Positions 50,338-58,910 of a DNA stretch of 64,000 nucleotides are shown here, piece after piece. Every line of letters begins with the position of its first letter. The first letter of the stretch is position 1. The notes under the pieces are model-generated. The model saw nothing but the letters and a program-made list of their open reading frames with translations, made no database searches and was not told the DNA's origin. The translations under genes were made by a program, and so were the position numbers. Origin of the DNA: Flavobacterium humi (GTDB taxonomy: Bacteria; Bacteroidota; Bacteroidia; Flavobacteriales; Flavobacteriaceae); assembly GCF_004745595.1 (NCBI RefSeq), contig NZ_SRLH01000004.1:248001-312000 (forward strand), given 5' to 3'.

Positions 50338-51114
50338 ATGAATTCACGCCAGCAACAACTTGACGCTTTTAACCGATTGCTCGACATCATGGATGAGTTG
50401 CGGGAAAAATGCCCGTGGGACAAAAAACAGACCCTTCAGACCTTACGCCACTTGACCATCGAGGAAACTTACGAATTAGGCGATGCCATCCTGGACAATA
50501 ACCTGGAAGAAATAAAAAAGGAACTGGGCGACCTGTTGCTGCATATTGTATTTTATGCCAAAATAGGGAGTGAAACTTCTCATTTTGATATGGCTGATGT
50601 AGCGAATGATATTTGCGACAAACTAATCCACCGCCATCCGCACATTTACGGCGATGTTGTCGTTGCCGATGAGGAAGAAGTCAAGCAAAACTGGGAAAAA
50701 CTGAAATTAAAAGAAGGAAAGGAATCCGTCCTGGAGGGAGTGCCCAAAAGCCTTCCCGCCTTAGTCAAGGCCAGCCGCATACAGGATAAGGTAAAAGGAG
50801 TGGGGTTTGATTGGGAAGAACCGCACCAGGTTTGGGACAAAGTCCAGGAGGAATTACACGAATTGCAGGCTGAAGTCGCGGATAAGAACCAGGATAAAAT
50901 CGAAGCGGAGTTTGGCGATGTATTGTTTTCAATGATTAACTACGCCCGTTTTCTTAATGTGAACCCCGAAGATGCCCTGGAACGCACCAATAAGAAATTT
51001 ATCAAACGTTTCCAATACCTTGAAAAAAAAGCAAGTGAATTAGGAAAGCCATTATCGGAAATGACCCTGGCCGAAATGGATGTTTTTTGGGAAGAAGCGA
51101 AGCGTATTCCATAA
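50338..51114 (+). CDS. mazG: Nucleoside triphosphate pyrophosphohydrolase MazG
   Basis: 258 aa house-cleaning NTPase (NTP to NMP plus PPi). Duplicated all-alpha MazG modules: MDELREKCPWDKKQT, IEETYELGDAILDNNLEEIKKELGDLLLHIVFYA, and in the C-terminal copy VQEELHELQAEVADKNQDKIEAEFGDVLFSMINYARFLNV, where the acidic ExxE..ExxD metal-binding helices are visible. The last codons EEAKRIP lie inside the first unit of a 65-bp tandem repeat, so five further copies of this 3' end follow. Confidence 0.95.
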   Translation: MNSRQQQLDAFNRLLDIMDELREKCPWDKKQTLQTLRHLTIEETYELGDAILDNNLEEIKKELGDLLLHIVFYAKIGSETSHFDMADVANDICDKLIHRHPHIYGDVVVADEEEVKQNWEKLKLKEGKESVLEGVPKSLPALVKASRIQDKVKGVGFDWEEPHQVWDKVQEELHELQAEVADKNQDKIEAEFGDVLFSMINYARFLNVNPEDALERTNKKFIKRFQYLEKKASELGKPLSEMTLAEMDVFWEEAKRIP

Positions 51115-51415
51115 AATAGGAATTGAAAATCCCTGATTTTCAAATGCCTCATTAAGAAGAAGCGAAGCGTATTCCATAAAATAGGAATTGAAAATCCCTG
51201 ATTTTCAAATGCCTAATTAAGAAGAAGCGAAGCGTATTCCATAAAATAGGAATTGAAAATCCCTGATTTTCAAATGCCTAATTAAGAAGAAGCGAAGCGT
51301 ATTCCATAAAATAGGAATTGAAAATCCCTGATTTTCAAATGCCTAATTAAGAAGAAGCGAAGCGTATTCCATAAAATAGGAATTGAAAATCCCTGATTTT
51401 CAAATGCCTCATTAA
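51091..51415 (+). repeat. Five 65-bp tandem repeats including the 3' end of mazG
   Basis: Five head-to-tail 65-bp units begin at 51091, 51156, 51221, 51286 and 51351. Each starts GAAGAAGCGAAGCGTATTCC (codons EEAKRIP and stop of mazG). Each contains the hairpin TTGAAAATC-CCT-GATTTTCAA. Units differ only at GCCTCATTAA (1, 5) against GCCTAATTAA (2-4). A sixth start (GAAGAAGC) at 51416 is truncated. Confidence 0.97.
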
Positions 51416-51439
51416 GAAGAAGCAAAAAAAATATAACCA

Positions 51440-52237
51440 ATGAAAAAAATAGTTGTAATCCTCTGTATTTTAGTTGTCTATAGCGGTATGGCGCAGGAAA
51501 AAGATTTCGTTTTAGGCAAAATCGAAACGATCCATTCGGTTGTGCTCAATGAAAACAGGACGCTCAATATTTACCTGCCGGAAGGTTATAACGCGAACGA
51601 AAGCTATCCGGTCATTTATTTGCTCGACGGTTCAGCCGATGAGGATTTTATCCATATTGCAGGATTGGTCCAGTTTGCTAATTTTGAATGGGTAAACCTA
51701 TTGCCGAAATCTATTTTGGTCGGGATTTCCAACATAGACAGGAAGCGGGATTTTACTTTTCCAACTACAGTCGAAGCGGATAAAAAAGATTTTCCCACTA
51801 CGGGAAGTTCGGCAAAATTTATTTCTTTCATAGAAAAGGAATTACAGCCATTTATCAGCAAAAAATACAAAACAACCGAATCCAAAACGATTATCGGGCA
51901 ATCTTTGGGCGGTTTGCTGGCCACGGAAATCCTGTATAAAAAACCGGATTTATTCTCACAATATGTGATCATAAGCCCTAGTTTATGGTGGGATAACGAA
52001 TCCTTGCTACAAATGGCTCCAAAATTTATGGAAGCTCATTTTAAGCAAAAAACCAAAGTTTTCATCGGTGTTGGCAAAGAAGGAGAAGTGATGGAAAAAG
52101 ACGCTGGCAAGTTATTTGCAATAGTTTCCCAAAAGAAGGAACTTATGGTTTCGCATTTTAATTTTTTTGAAGATAAAAATCACGCGACAATTTTTCACAA
52201 CGCCGTTTACAAGGCATTTGAAAGTTTTGCCAATTAA
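51440..52237 (+). CDS. Exported esterase of the esterase D/IroE-like alpha/beta hydrolase family
   Basis: 265 aa with signal peptide (VVILCILVVYSGMAQ). The alpha/beta hydrolase has the nucleophile elbow GQSLGG (Ser155), the substrate-pocket YPVIYLLDGSADED segment and the His in FFEDKNHATIFHNAVY. Members hydrolyse siderophore esters, S-formylglutathione or acyl esters; the target is not readable. The promoter and leader must come from within or after the 65-bp repeats. Next two genes follow closely (12 and 19 bp). Confidence 0.87.
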   Translation: MKKIVVILCILVVYSGMAQEKDFVLGKIETIHSVVLNENRTLNIYLPEGYNANESYPVIYLLDGSADEDFIHIAGLVQFANFEWVNLLPKSILVGISNIDRKRDFTFPTTVEADKKDFPTTGSSAKFISFIEKELQPFISKKYKTTESKTIIGQSLGGLLATEILYKKPDLFSQYVIISPSLWWDNESLLQMAPKFMEAHFKQKTKVFIGVGKEGEVMEKDAGKLFAIVSQKKELMVSHFNFFEDKNHATIFHNAVYKAFESFAN

Positions 52238-52249
52238 TCCAAAATAGTT

Positions 52250-52555
52250 ATGCAACCACCGTATTATGCTGTTATATTTACTTCCGTAACCAACGAAAGC
52301 AATGAAGGTTACAGCGAAATGGCCCAAAAAATGCAATCCCTTGCACAAGGACAAGAAGGATATTTAGGAATGGAATCTGCCAGGAATGAGATAGGAATTA
52401 CGGTTTCCTACTGGAAAAGCCTGGAATCCATCCGCAGCTGGAAACAGAACCTCGAGCATCTTGAAGCGCAAAGCAAAGGAAGGTCTTCATGGTATAAGTC
52501 CTATACGGTCAGGATTGCGCTGGTGGAAAGGGAATACAGTTTTGATTTGGAATAA
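52250..52555 (+). CDS. Antibiotic biosynthesis monooxygenase (ABM) domain protein
   Basis: 101 aa single dimeric alpha/beta barrel: YYAVIFTSVTNESNEGYSEMAQKM, QEGYLGMESARNEIGITVSYWKSLESIRSWKQNLEHLEAQ and SYTVRIALVEREYSF. Fits the YdhR/HgaA-like ABM family with the SYW...W...H core. Often heme-degrading or quinol-oxidising in relatives; unknown here. It starts 12 bp after the esterase stop. Confidence 0.85.
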   Translation: MQPPYYAVIFTSVTNESNEGYSEMAQKMQSLAQGQEGYLGMESARNEIGITVSYWKSLESIRSWKQNLEHLEAQSKGRSSWYKSYTVRIALVEREYSFDLE

Positions 52556-52574
52556 TTTTTGATATAGTCAAGGT

Positions 52575-53222
52575 ATGAAATGGAAGTATTTAATAGTTTT
52601 TGCTATCGGTTTTGCAACGAATGTTTTTGCACAGGATAATTCGTCTATCCCTTCGACTGCCATTCCTAAAGTAGGGACAACGACACCTGTGCCGGCTGCT
52701 GAAGGAACGCCGCAATACTCGATTTCAAACCCTTTTAACCCCACAAGGTTCAAAGCTCCCCAAAAATTTGAGCCTATTTCCATGGATAAACCGATGCAGG
52801 TGAAGCCGCAGGTAAGCGATTTGAAACCGGGGCTGCAATATGAAAAGAAACTCAATAAGCCGCAGGGCGAAACGTCCAAACCTTATAGAGGCAATCAATT
52901 TTTAGGGGATTTCAGGACCAAATCCGAATCGGCTAAAATCGTGTACCGTGACCATGAATATGTAGACGGAGATATGATACGGGTTTGGGTGAATGGGCAA
53001 CTGATGGTCGACCGCATTGAATTATTGGGTGATTTCCAGAAATTGGAATTAGGCCTTACCAAAGGTTTCAACAAAGTGGAATTTGAAGCCCTCAATCAAG
53101 GAACATCAGGCCCCAACACAGCAGAATTTCAAGTGTATGATGATCAGGGGAACTTGATATCTTCTAATAAATGGAATCTGGCTACAGGTTTTAAAGCGTC
53201 AATTGTTATTATAAAAGAATAA
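52575..53222 (+). CDS. Exported protein with C-terminal secretion-type beta domain, unknown function
   Basis: 215 aa with signal peptide (YLIVFAIGFATNVFAQ). Middle is Pro/Lys-rich and disordered (TPVPAAEGTPQYS). The C-terminal about 100 residues form strands: IVYRDHEYVDGDMIRVWVNGQLMVDRIELLGDFQKLELGLTKGFNKVEFEALNQGTSG. Such a domain is seen in many Bacteroidota secreted proteins; I do not recognise a function. It ends in a strong terminator. Confidence 0.65.
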   Translation: MKWKYLIVFAIGFATNVFAQDNSSIPSTAIPKVGTTTPVPAAEGTPQYSISNPFNPTRFKAPQKFEPISMDKPMQVKPQVSDLKPGLQYEKKLNKPQGETSKPYRGNQFLGDFRTKSESAKIVYRDHEYVDGDMIRVWVNGQLMVDRIELLGDFQKLELGLTKGFNKVEFEALNQGTSGPNTAEFQVYDDQGNLISSNKWNLATGFKASIVIIKE

Positions 53223-53250
53223 AAAAACCGTCTTTTTAGACGGTTTTTTT
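53221..53250. terminator. Bidirectional terminator between the convergent genes
   Basis: Perfect stem AAAAAAACCGTCT/AGACGGTTTTTTT with loop TTTT. It is shared by the exported-protein gene and the DUF349 gene ending at 53254. Confidence 0.9.
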
Positions 53251-53253
53251 GTA

Positions 53254-55122
53254 TTACATACTTCTTATTTGTTTCAGCTTTTCTTTCCAGGTCGCTAACT
53301 CTTCCTTATGTCTTTCGATACTTTTCTTTACTTCAAGTACCATCGGGTTGTCCTTTTTGGCATTGGCAAAGAACTGGATGTTGTTTTCCAATTGGAAAAT
53401 CTCATTTTGGACTTCCTCCACTTTTCTGATCAGGAAGATTTTTTCGTTGTCTATTTTCCTGGAATCATTTGCTTCAGAAAGTTGATCCATCCTGTTGCTA
53501 AAACGCATCATGTCAGTGTCTTTTTTGCTCAGGCTCAACTTTTCAAATAATGTGTCCAGGATTTTATTGAACTTCCCTTCAATATGACGTCTGGCAAAAG
53601 GGACTTTCCCAATGTTTTTCCAGGCTTCGATATGGGCTTTTATGGCTTCCAGGTCCGTTTTATGGTTTCCGGTCAGTTCGAATGATTTAAGTGTTTCCAG
53701 ATATGCTTTCTTGTTTTCAAAAGCTTCTATTTCAACTTCTTCATTTTCATTTTTTACAGCATGGAGCCTGTCAAAATAAACGTTGCACGCTTTTTTAAAT
53801 TCAGCCCAGATCGCATCTGAAAACTTTCTCGGAACATGCCCTATCTGTTTCCATTCCTCCTGGATCTTCTTCATGATTGGAGTAGTGGCCGCAAAATCTT
53901 CACTATCCTGCAGTTCCTTGGCTCTCGCCACTAAAGCATTTTTCTTGTCAAGATTGGCCTGTTGTTCCTTTTTGATGTCTTTGTAGAACGAATTTTTATG
54001 TACGTTAAAATTACGGACAGCTGTTTTAAACTCGCTCCAGGTTTGTTCATTGATTTCTGCAGGAACCTTTCCGGCACTGAAGAAATCCGCACGCAGGGCT
54101 TCCACTTTTTCCACTAAAGCCTGCCATCCGGAATGAGCTTCCACTTTTTCAGTCGTTATCGCATCAATGGCGGCAATGATTTCTTTTTTCCTGGCCAGGT
54201 TTTCCAGTTCCGTTCCGCGTTGCTGTTCGAACAAAGATTCCCGTTTTTCGTGCATTTGTTTTGTCAGGTCACTGAAAACCGCCCAGATTTCCTCTCTTTT
54301 TTCTTTGGAAACCGGTCCGATATCTTCCTTCCAGATCTTATGCAGAGATTGCAATTCCCGGAAAGCCTTCATTACATCGGCTTCTTTCACCAATGCTTCT
54401 GCACGGGAAATGATCTTTAATTTGGCATCCAGGTTGTGTTTGAAATCAATGTCACGTGCTTCACGGTCCAAATGAAGGTAATCGTAGAAATTTTCCACAT
54501 GGAAATGGTAGTTGTTCCAGACGTGGTTGTATTTGTCTTTCGGAATTGGGCCTGCCGTTTTCCAACGTTCTCTTAAGTCATTGAACTGCTTAAGGTTGTC
54601 TTTTATGTTTTCACCAGGATTTATAAGGGTTTTCAGCTCCTCTATTAAAGCCAGGCGCGTTTGTAAATTTGATTTCAGATTGGTCTCCAGGCTTTTGAAA
54701 TGATTGCTTTTCTTGGCCTTGAAGTTGTTATAGTAAGAATCAAATTTGGCTTTCAGCGGTAAATGGTATTCGAATTCTTCTTGGGAATCCGGGTTTTCAT
54801 GAAGGAATTCTTCCTTTTTCTCTTCAATGAAATGATTGTATTTTGATGTAAAAGCGGTTTTTATCTCTTCAACATGGTCTTTTACAGCCATGATTCTGTC
54901 AGTAGCCACTAATTTTTCCAGCTCTGCTACAAGCGTTTCCATGTCCATTGCTTCATAGTTTTGCATTGGGATATCATGGCTTTCTTGTATTGAAACATCT
55001 TCATTGACTTCTGCATTTAGATTTTCAATAGTTTCAATGGCTTCATTTGTAGTGTCTTGCACTTGATTTCCATCTGTTTGGTCAATTTGACCGGACAGGT
55101 TGTCGTGTTGTTCTTCTTGCAT
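53254..55122 (-). CDS. DUF349 domain protein
   Basis: 622 aa, cytosolic, almost all helical, with five DUF349 repeats (RWKTAGPIPKDKYNHVWNNYHFH, then IWKEDIGPVSKEKREEIWAVF, then RADFFSAGKVPAEINEQTWSEF, then EWKQIGHVPRKFSDAIWAEF, then AWKNIGKVPFARRHIEGKF) and a coiled-coil C-terminus. The acidic N-terminus (first about 60 residues) is Asn/Gln/Glu-rich. Function unknown in bacteria. A TACTTTTG box at 55180-55187 lies upstream. Confidence 0.9.
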   Translation of the reverse strand: MQEEQHDNLSGQIDQTDGNQVQDTTNEAIETIENLNAEVNEDVSIQESHDIPMQNYEAMDMETLVAELEKLVATDRIMAVKDHVEEIKTAFTSKYNHFIEEKKEEFLHENPDSQEEFEYHLPLKAKFDSYYNNFKAKKSNHFKSLETNLKSNLQTRLALIEELKTLINPGENIKDNLKQFNDLRERWKTAGPIPKDKYNHVWNNYHFHVENFYDYLHLDREARDIDFKHNLDAKLKIISRAEALVKEADVMKAFRELQSLHKIWKEDIGPVSKEKREEIWAVFSDLTKQMHEKRESLFEQQRGTELENLARKKEIIAAIDAITTEKVEAHSGWQALVEKVEALRADFFSAGKVPAEINEQTWSEFKTAVRNFNVHKNSFYKDIKKEQQANLDKKNALVARAKELQDSEDFAATTPIMKKIQEEWKQIGHVPRKFSDAIWAEFKKACNVYFDRLHAVKNENEEVEIEAFENKKAYLETLKSFELTGNHKTDLEAIKAHIEAWKNIGKVPFARRHIEGKFNKILDTLFEKLSLSKKDTDMMRFSNRMDQLSEANDSRKIDNEKIFLIRKVEEVQNEIFQLENNIQFFANAKKDNPMVLEVKKSIERHKEELATWKEKLKQIRSM

Positions 55123-55340
55123 GATGCAGGATATTTACTGTTATTTTAACGCCGAAGTTACTAAAAAACGCATCAAAATCAAAAGTAAAAGAATATATTT
55201 CAGCAGATTTTAAATTTTTTTAACCTGCTTTTTACAGTATTGGGAGATGAAATTCCGCAAGCAATCAAAGTGCCTGGTTTTCTACACGTTATCAGGATTG
55301 CTTTTTTGAAGCTCTTGGTTAAGGAATGGGATAGAAGTGT

Positions 55341-56081
55341 TTAATCCCTGTTCCAGATTTCCCACGCTTTTTCTGCCTGGAATACCAGCATTTCATAACC
55401 ATTTTTGAGTACAGCCCCTTTTTCTTCCGCTTTTTTGAGGAATGTTGTTTTTTCCGGGTTGTAAATCAAATCGAAAGCAATATGGTTTGGTGTGAAAAAA
55501 TCATAAGGGATATCCGGAAACAATTCTGTTTTAGGGGAAGTTCCCAAAGGCGTGCAATTGATGATGATTTGGTTTTCTTCAAAAGATTGGCGGTTCAAAT
55601 CTCCGTAGGTGATAGTATTGGCAGCGGGTTTCCTGGAGACGAATTCCGAATCGATCCCAATTTCGGTTAGCCCGAACGCGATGGCTTTTGCAGCGCCTCC
55701 GGTTCCTAGGATCAATGCTTTTTTGTGATGTTCTTTCAGTAAGGGTTGTAAAGATTGCAGGAACCCGTAATAATCGGTGTTGTGGCCGGTTAATTTTCCG
55801 TTGGTTTCCATTTTTATGGTATTTACGGCGCCTATCTGCCGGGCATTTTCCGATAATCCGTCCAGAAAAGGAATGACAGCTTCCTTGTAAGGGATCGTCA
55901 CATTCAGGCCAATCAGGCCAGGAGTTTTTTTGATGGTTTCCGGAAATTTCTCAATGGAATCAATGTCGTAGTTTTCATACGTAAAAACATCGGCTAATCC
56001 TTCCTTATTGAATTTATCCGTAAAATAATTCCGTGAAAAAGAATAGCCGATATTTTTGCCGAGTAACCCCAGTTTTTTCAT
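55341..56081 (-). CDS. aroE: Shikimate dehydrogenase
   Basis: 246 aa, slightly shorter than many AroE. Reduces 3-dehydroshikimate with NADPH. N-terminal LGLLGKNIGYSFSRNYFTDKFN with the SxS shikimate site, GLNVTIPYKEAVIPFLD (catalytic Lys in NVTIPYKE), NTDYYGFLQSL (Asp), and ALILGTGGAAKAIAFGL for NADP. It is 7 bp downstream of a TPR gene on the same strand. Confidence 0.95.
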   Translation of the reverse strand: MKKLGLLGKNIGYSFSRNYFTDKFNKEGLADVFTYENYDIDSIEKFPETIKKTPGLIGLNVTIPYKEAVIPFLDGLSENARQIGAVNTIKMETNGKLTGHNTDYYGFLQSLQPLLKEHHKKALILGTGGAAKAIAFGLTEIGIDSEFVSRKPAANTITYGDLNRQSFEENQIIINCTPLGTSPKTELFPDIPYDFFTPNHIAFDLIYNPEKTTFLKKAEEKGAVLKNGYEMLVFQAEKAWEIWNRD

Positions 56082-56087
56082 CCGGGG

Positions 56088-57488
56088 TTATTTTTTATGT
56101 TTTTCAATATAGTCCTGTACCATTTTTCGTTCCCAGATTACAGGGAACAGTTCCTGGATAAGGGTTCTTTTTTTATAGTTCTGGCGAAGGCCGTTGCTAA
56201 GGTGGAAAATGCCTTTCTCTGTTTCGTGCAGCATAAAATACAGCCCGGACAAGCGGTATTCGACCTCATGTTCTTCCGGGAAATATTCGCTGGCCTGCAA
56301 TAAAGTTTGTACGGCCGCTTCAAATTCTCCCAGGTATTGCAATACATCAGTCCAGAACAACCATGTATCTAATTGGTAATCACCATATTCTACTGCTTTT
56401 CGGTAGCCGTATTCCGCTTCTTCAAAAAGGTTCAGCGCTTTATTTATTGCAGCAAAACGTTTCCAGTATAATTTGTTTTCACTGTCAATGGCAATGGCTT
56501 TGTTGGCAAAATACAAGGCTTTCGCGTAATTTTTTTTACGGAAATAAAAATCGGTAATGGCAATCCAGCCTTTGTCCAATAAAGGGTCTTCATGGACAGT
56601 CCGGTTGTAAAATTGCAATGCATCGGTTTCATTGCCCAGTTTTTCGTGGCATTTTCCTATACGCAGCAATGCATACGAGGTAGGATCGTCCAGGCGGATA
56701 GTTTCGGTGTAATTCTCAATAGCTTCCTCATACCTTTTTAAACGTTCCAATGCTTTTGCTTTTTCCATAAAAGCACCCAAAAACGAGTCGTCAATAAGGG
56801 TCGCATAATCGAAAGCGACAAGGGCATCCTCGTATCTTTTCAATCCGTAATTAAGCCTTCCCAACTGATGCCAGGCAATTTCGCTGTATGGGTTTCCGTC
56901 GATATAATTGGTCAGGAAATCAATCGCGTCCTGGTTTTGTTCCAAAAACTCGAAACAATAGATGACATTGTATAGGTTGGATTGTTCTTCCGGCTCTTCT
57001 TCAAGGCATTTGATGAAATTTTCCTTGGCCAGCTCCAAATCGTCCATAAAAAGATACTCCATGCCAATTAAGTTGTAAACATCGGCGTAATCATCAGTGT
57101 ATTTTAAGGCAATTTTCAGCAATTCCACTGCTTTTTCGTGATTGTCTCTTTTCGAATGGATGTTGGCTTTCTGGATGTAAATTTCTTCGTTTGTAGGTTC
57201 GATGGCGTAAAGTTCGTTGAGCATTTTTTCGGCAACGTCCAATTTGTCGTCAAAGACAAGCATTTCTACCTGAACGAGCTTTAGCCCTGTTGATTTCGGA
57301 TGTTGTTCGAGCGCTAATTTTAATGCCTTCTTGGCTAGGCTCGATTTACCAATATCCATGTAATGTAGTATGATATCCTCGAATTCTTCTGAATCAAAAA
57401 ACAAGACCTTGTTTGTTTTTAACATCGATTCGAATTTTGATAAGGATAAATTATGATCTTCTTCTTCGTGACTCAAATGCATACTCAT
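56088..57488 (-). CDS. Tetratricopeptide repeat protein
   Basis: 466 aa with about 10 TPRs: ALKLALEQHPKSTGLKLVQVEMLVF, VELLKIALKYTDDYADVYNLIGMEYLF, ALVAFDYATLIDDSFLGAFMEKAKALE, AIENYTETIRLDDPTSYALLRIGKCHE and more. No signal peptide or membrane segment, so cytosolic. Scaffold or regulatory role; partner unknown. Possibly cotranscribed with aroE (7 bp gap). Confidence 0.9.
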   Translation of the reverse strand: MSMHLSHEEEDHNLSLSKFESMLKTNKVLFFDSEEFEDIILHYMDIGKSSLAKKALKLALEQHPKSTGLKLVQVEMLVFDDKLDVAEKMLNELYAIEPTNEEIYIQKANIHSKRDNHEKAVELLKIALKYTDDYADVYNLIGMEYLFMDDLELAKENFIKCLEEEPEEQSNLYNVIYCFEFLEQNQDAIDFLTNYIDGNPYSEIAWHQLGRLNYGLKRYEDALVAFDYATLIDDSFLGAFMEKAKALERLKRYEEAIENYTETIRLDDPTSYALLRIGKCHEKLGNETDALQFYNRTVHEDPLLDKGWIAITDFYFRKKNYAKALYFANKAIAIDSENKLYWKRFAAINKALNLFEEAEYGYRKAVEYGDYQLDTWLFWTDVLQYLGEFEAAVQTLLQASEYFPEEHEVEYRLSGLYFMLHETEKGIFHLSNGLRQNYKKRTLIQELFPVIWERKMVQDYIEKHKK

Positions 57489-57679
57489 TGTTTTTAAAAT
57501 TATCCTTAATAAAGTTAGGAAACCTTTAATCTGTTATTTGTGTTTAAAATCAATTGTTGTGAACAATTTAATTAACAAATTTTCAGTGTTAAAGGCATTG
57601 TCCATTGGTAATGGCCCGATTTTAAAACGCAATTCCAATGTTGTGTTTCAGGATGGGATCCAAATAAAAAAACCACTTT

Positions 57680-58873
57680 TTAATTTCCGTTCATTACCTC
57701 ATTCATAGCCTCAATAATGATGCCACATCCTTCTGTAATTTCCTGTTTTGTAATGGTTAATGGCGGAGTGATGCGGATGGCGCAGCCTTCAAAGAGCAGC
57801 CAGAACAATATGAGGCCTTTTTCCTGACATTTAAAAATGATCTGATTGGTGATTTCAGGACTTTCTGTCATGGGAGCAAGCATCAATCCTTCTCCCCGGA
57901 TTTCTTTAATTAAAGGATGTACTAACAAGTTACGGAATAATTGCTCTTTTTCCAAGGTTTGTGCCATGATATCGGTTTGAACAAGTTCCTCCAAAGTGGC
58001 CAGGCAGGCTGCGGCAATGACCGGATGGCCTCCGAAAGTTGTAATATGGCCCAATTTGGGATCGTGGCTCAGCAAGTCCATATGCGCCTCATTTGCGGTA
58101 AAGGCACCTACGGGCATTCCGCCTCCCATACCTTTGCCCATGACCACGATATCCGGCACCACATCATAGTTCTGGAATCCGAAAAGTGTACCGGTGCGCC
58201 CAAATCCGGGCTGGATTTCGTCCAGGATCATCATCGCCCCAACTTCATCGCAGCGTTGGCGTACTTTTTTTAGATAATCATTATACGGCTGTATGAAACC
58301 TGCGCCTCCCTGGATGGTTTCCAGGATGATGCCGGCTGTTTTGTTTGTTATTTTCTGTAAATCTTCCTCATTGTTGAAGGTGATAAAATCAACATCGGGG
58401 ATTAACGGGCGGAATATTTGCTTGCGTTCTTCAAAACCCATTACACTCATCGAACCCATTGTGTTGCCATGGTACGCGTTGAAACATGAAATCAGTTGGC
58501 TGCGGCCGGTAACGCGCCTGGCTAGCTTTAATGCACCTTCAGTGGCTTCCGTTCCGGAATTGACCAAATAGGTTTTGTTGAGTCTCTCAGGCATGTGTTG
58601 GGCCATGAGCTTGCATAATTTTACCGAAGGATCCTGCGCATATTCCCCATACACCATAACATGGGCATATTTGTCCAATTGGTCGGTAATGGCTTTTTTA
58701 ACTCTTGGATGCTGGTGGCCTAATGTGCAGGCGGAAACCCCGGCTACAAAATCCAGGTATTTCTTGCCTTTCGTGTCGTAAATATAAGAGCCAATGGCAT
58801 GCGATACTTCCATTCCCAAAGGATACGGGGAAGTCTGGGCCTGGTATTTGTAAAAATCGTTCAGCATGTTCAA
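57680..58873 (-). CDS. Class III aminotransferase (acetylornithine/ornithine/aspartate family)
   Basis: 397 aa fold-type I PLP enzyme. NSGTEATEGALKLARR (105-120), a SMSVMGFEERKQIF segment, ILDEIQPGFGRTG (216-228), and MGKGMGGGMPVGAF (245-258, Schiff-base Lys247). It is in the ArgD/ornithine aminotransferase subgroup but the substrate is not decided by motifs. It lies 37 bp downstream of the OstA-like gene on the same strand. Confidence 0.88.
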   Translation of the reverse strand: MNMLNDFYKYQAQTSPYPLGMEVSHAIGSYIYDTKGKKYLDFVAGVSACTLGHQHPRVKKAITDQLDKYAHVMVYGEYAQDPSVKLCKLMAQHMPERLNKTYLVNSGTEATEGALKLARRVTGRSQLISCFNAYHGNTMGSMSVMGFEERKQIFRPLIPDVDFITFNNEEDLQKITNKTAGIILETIQGGAGFIQPYNDYLKKVRQRCDEVGAMMILDEIQPGFGRTGTLFGFQNYDVVPDIVVMGKGMGGGMPVGAFTANEAHMDLLSHDPKLGHITTFGGHPVIAAACLATLEELVQTDIMAQTLEKEQLFRNLLVHPLIKEIRGEGLMLAPMTESPEITNQIIFKCQEKGLILFWLLFEGCAIRITPPLTITKQEITEGCGIIIEAMNEVMNGN

Positions 58874-58910
58874 TGCGTTTATTCGTGATTTGGTTATTTT
58901 AAAAGGAAGG

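Noticed and set aside
51091..51415. CRISPR-like array
   Set aside because: The units are contiguous head-to-tail with no spacers, so this is a tandem repeat, not a CRISPR array.
57489..57679. Possible small RNA in the spacer before the TPR gene
   Set aside because: AT-rich with no convincing hairpin, promoter or terminator; nothing supports an RNA gene.
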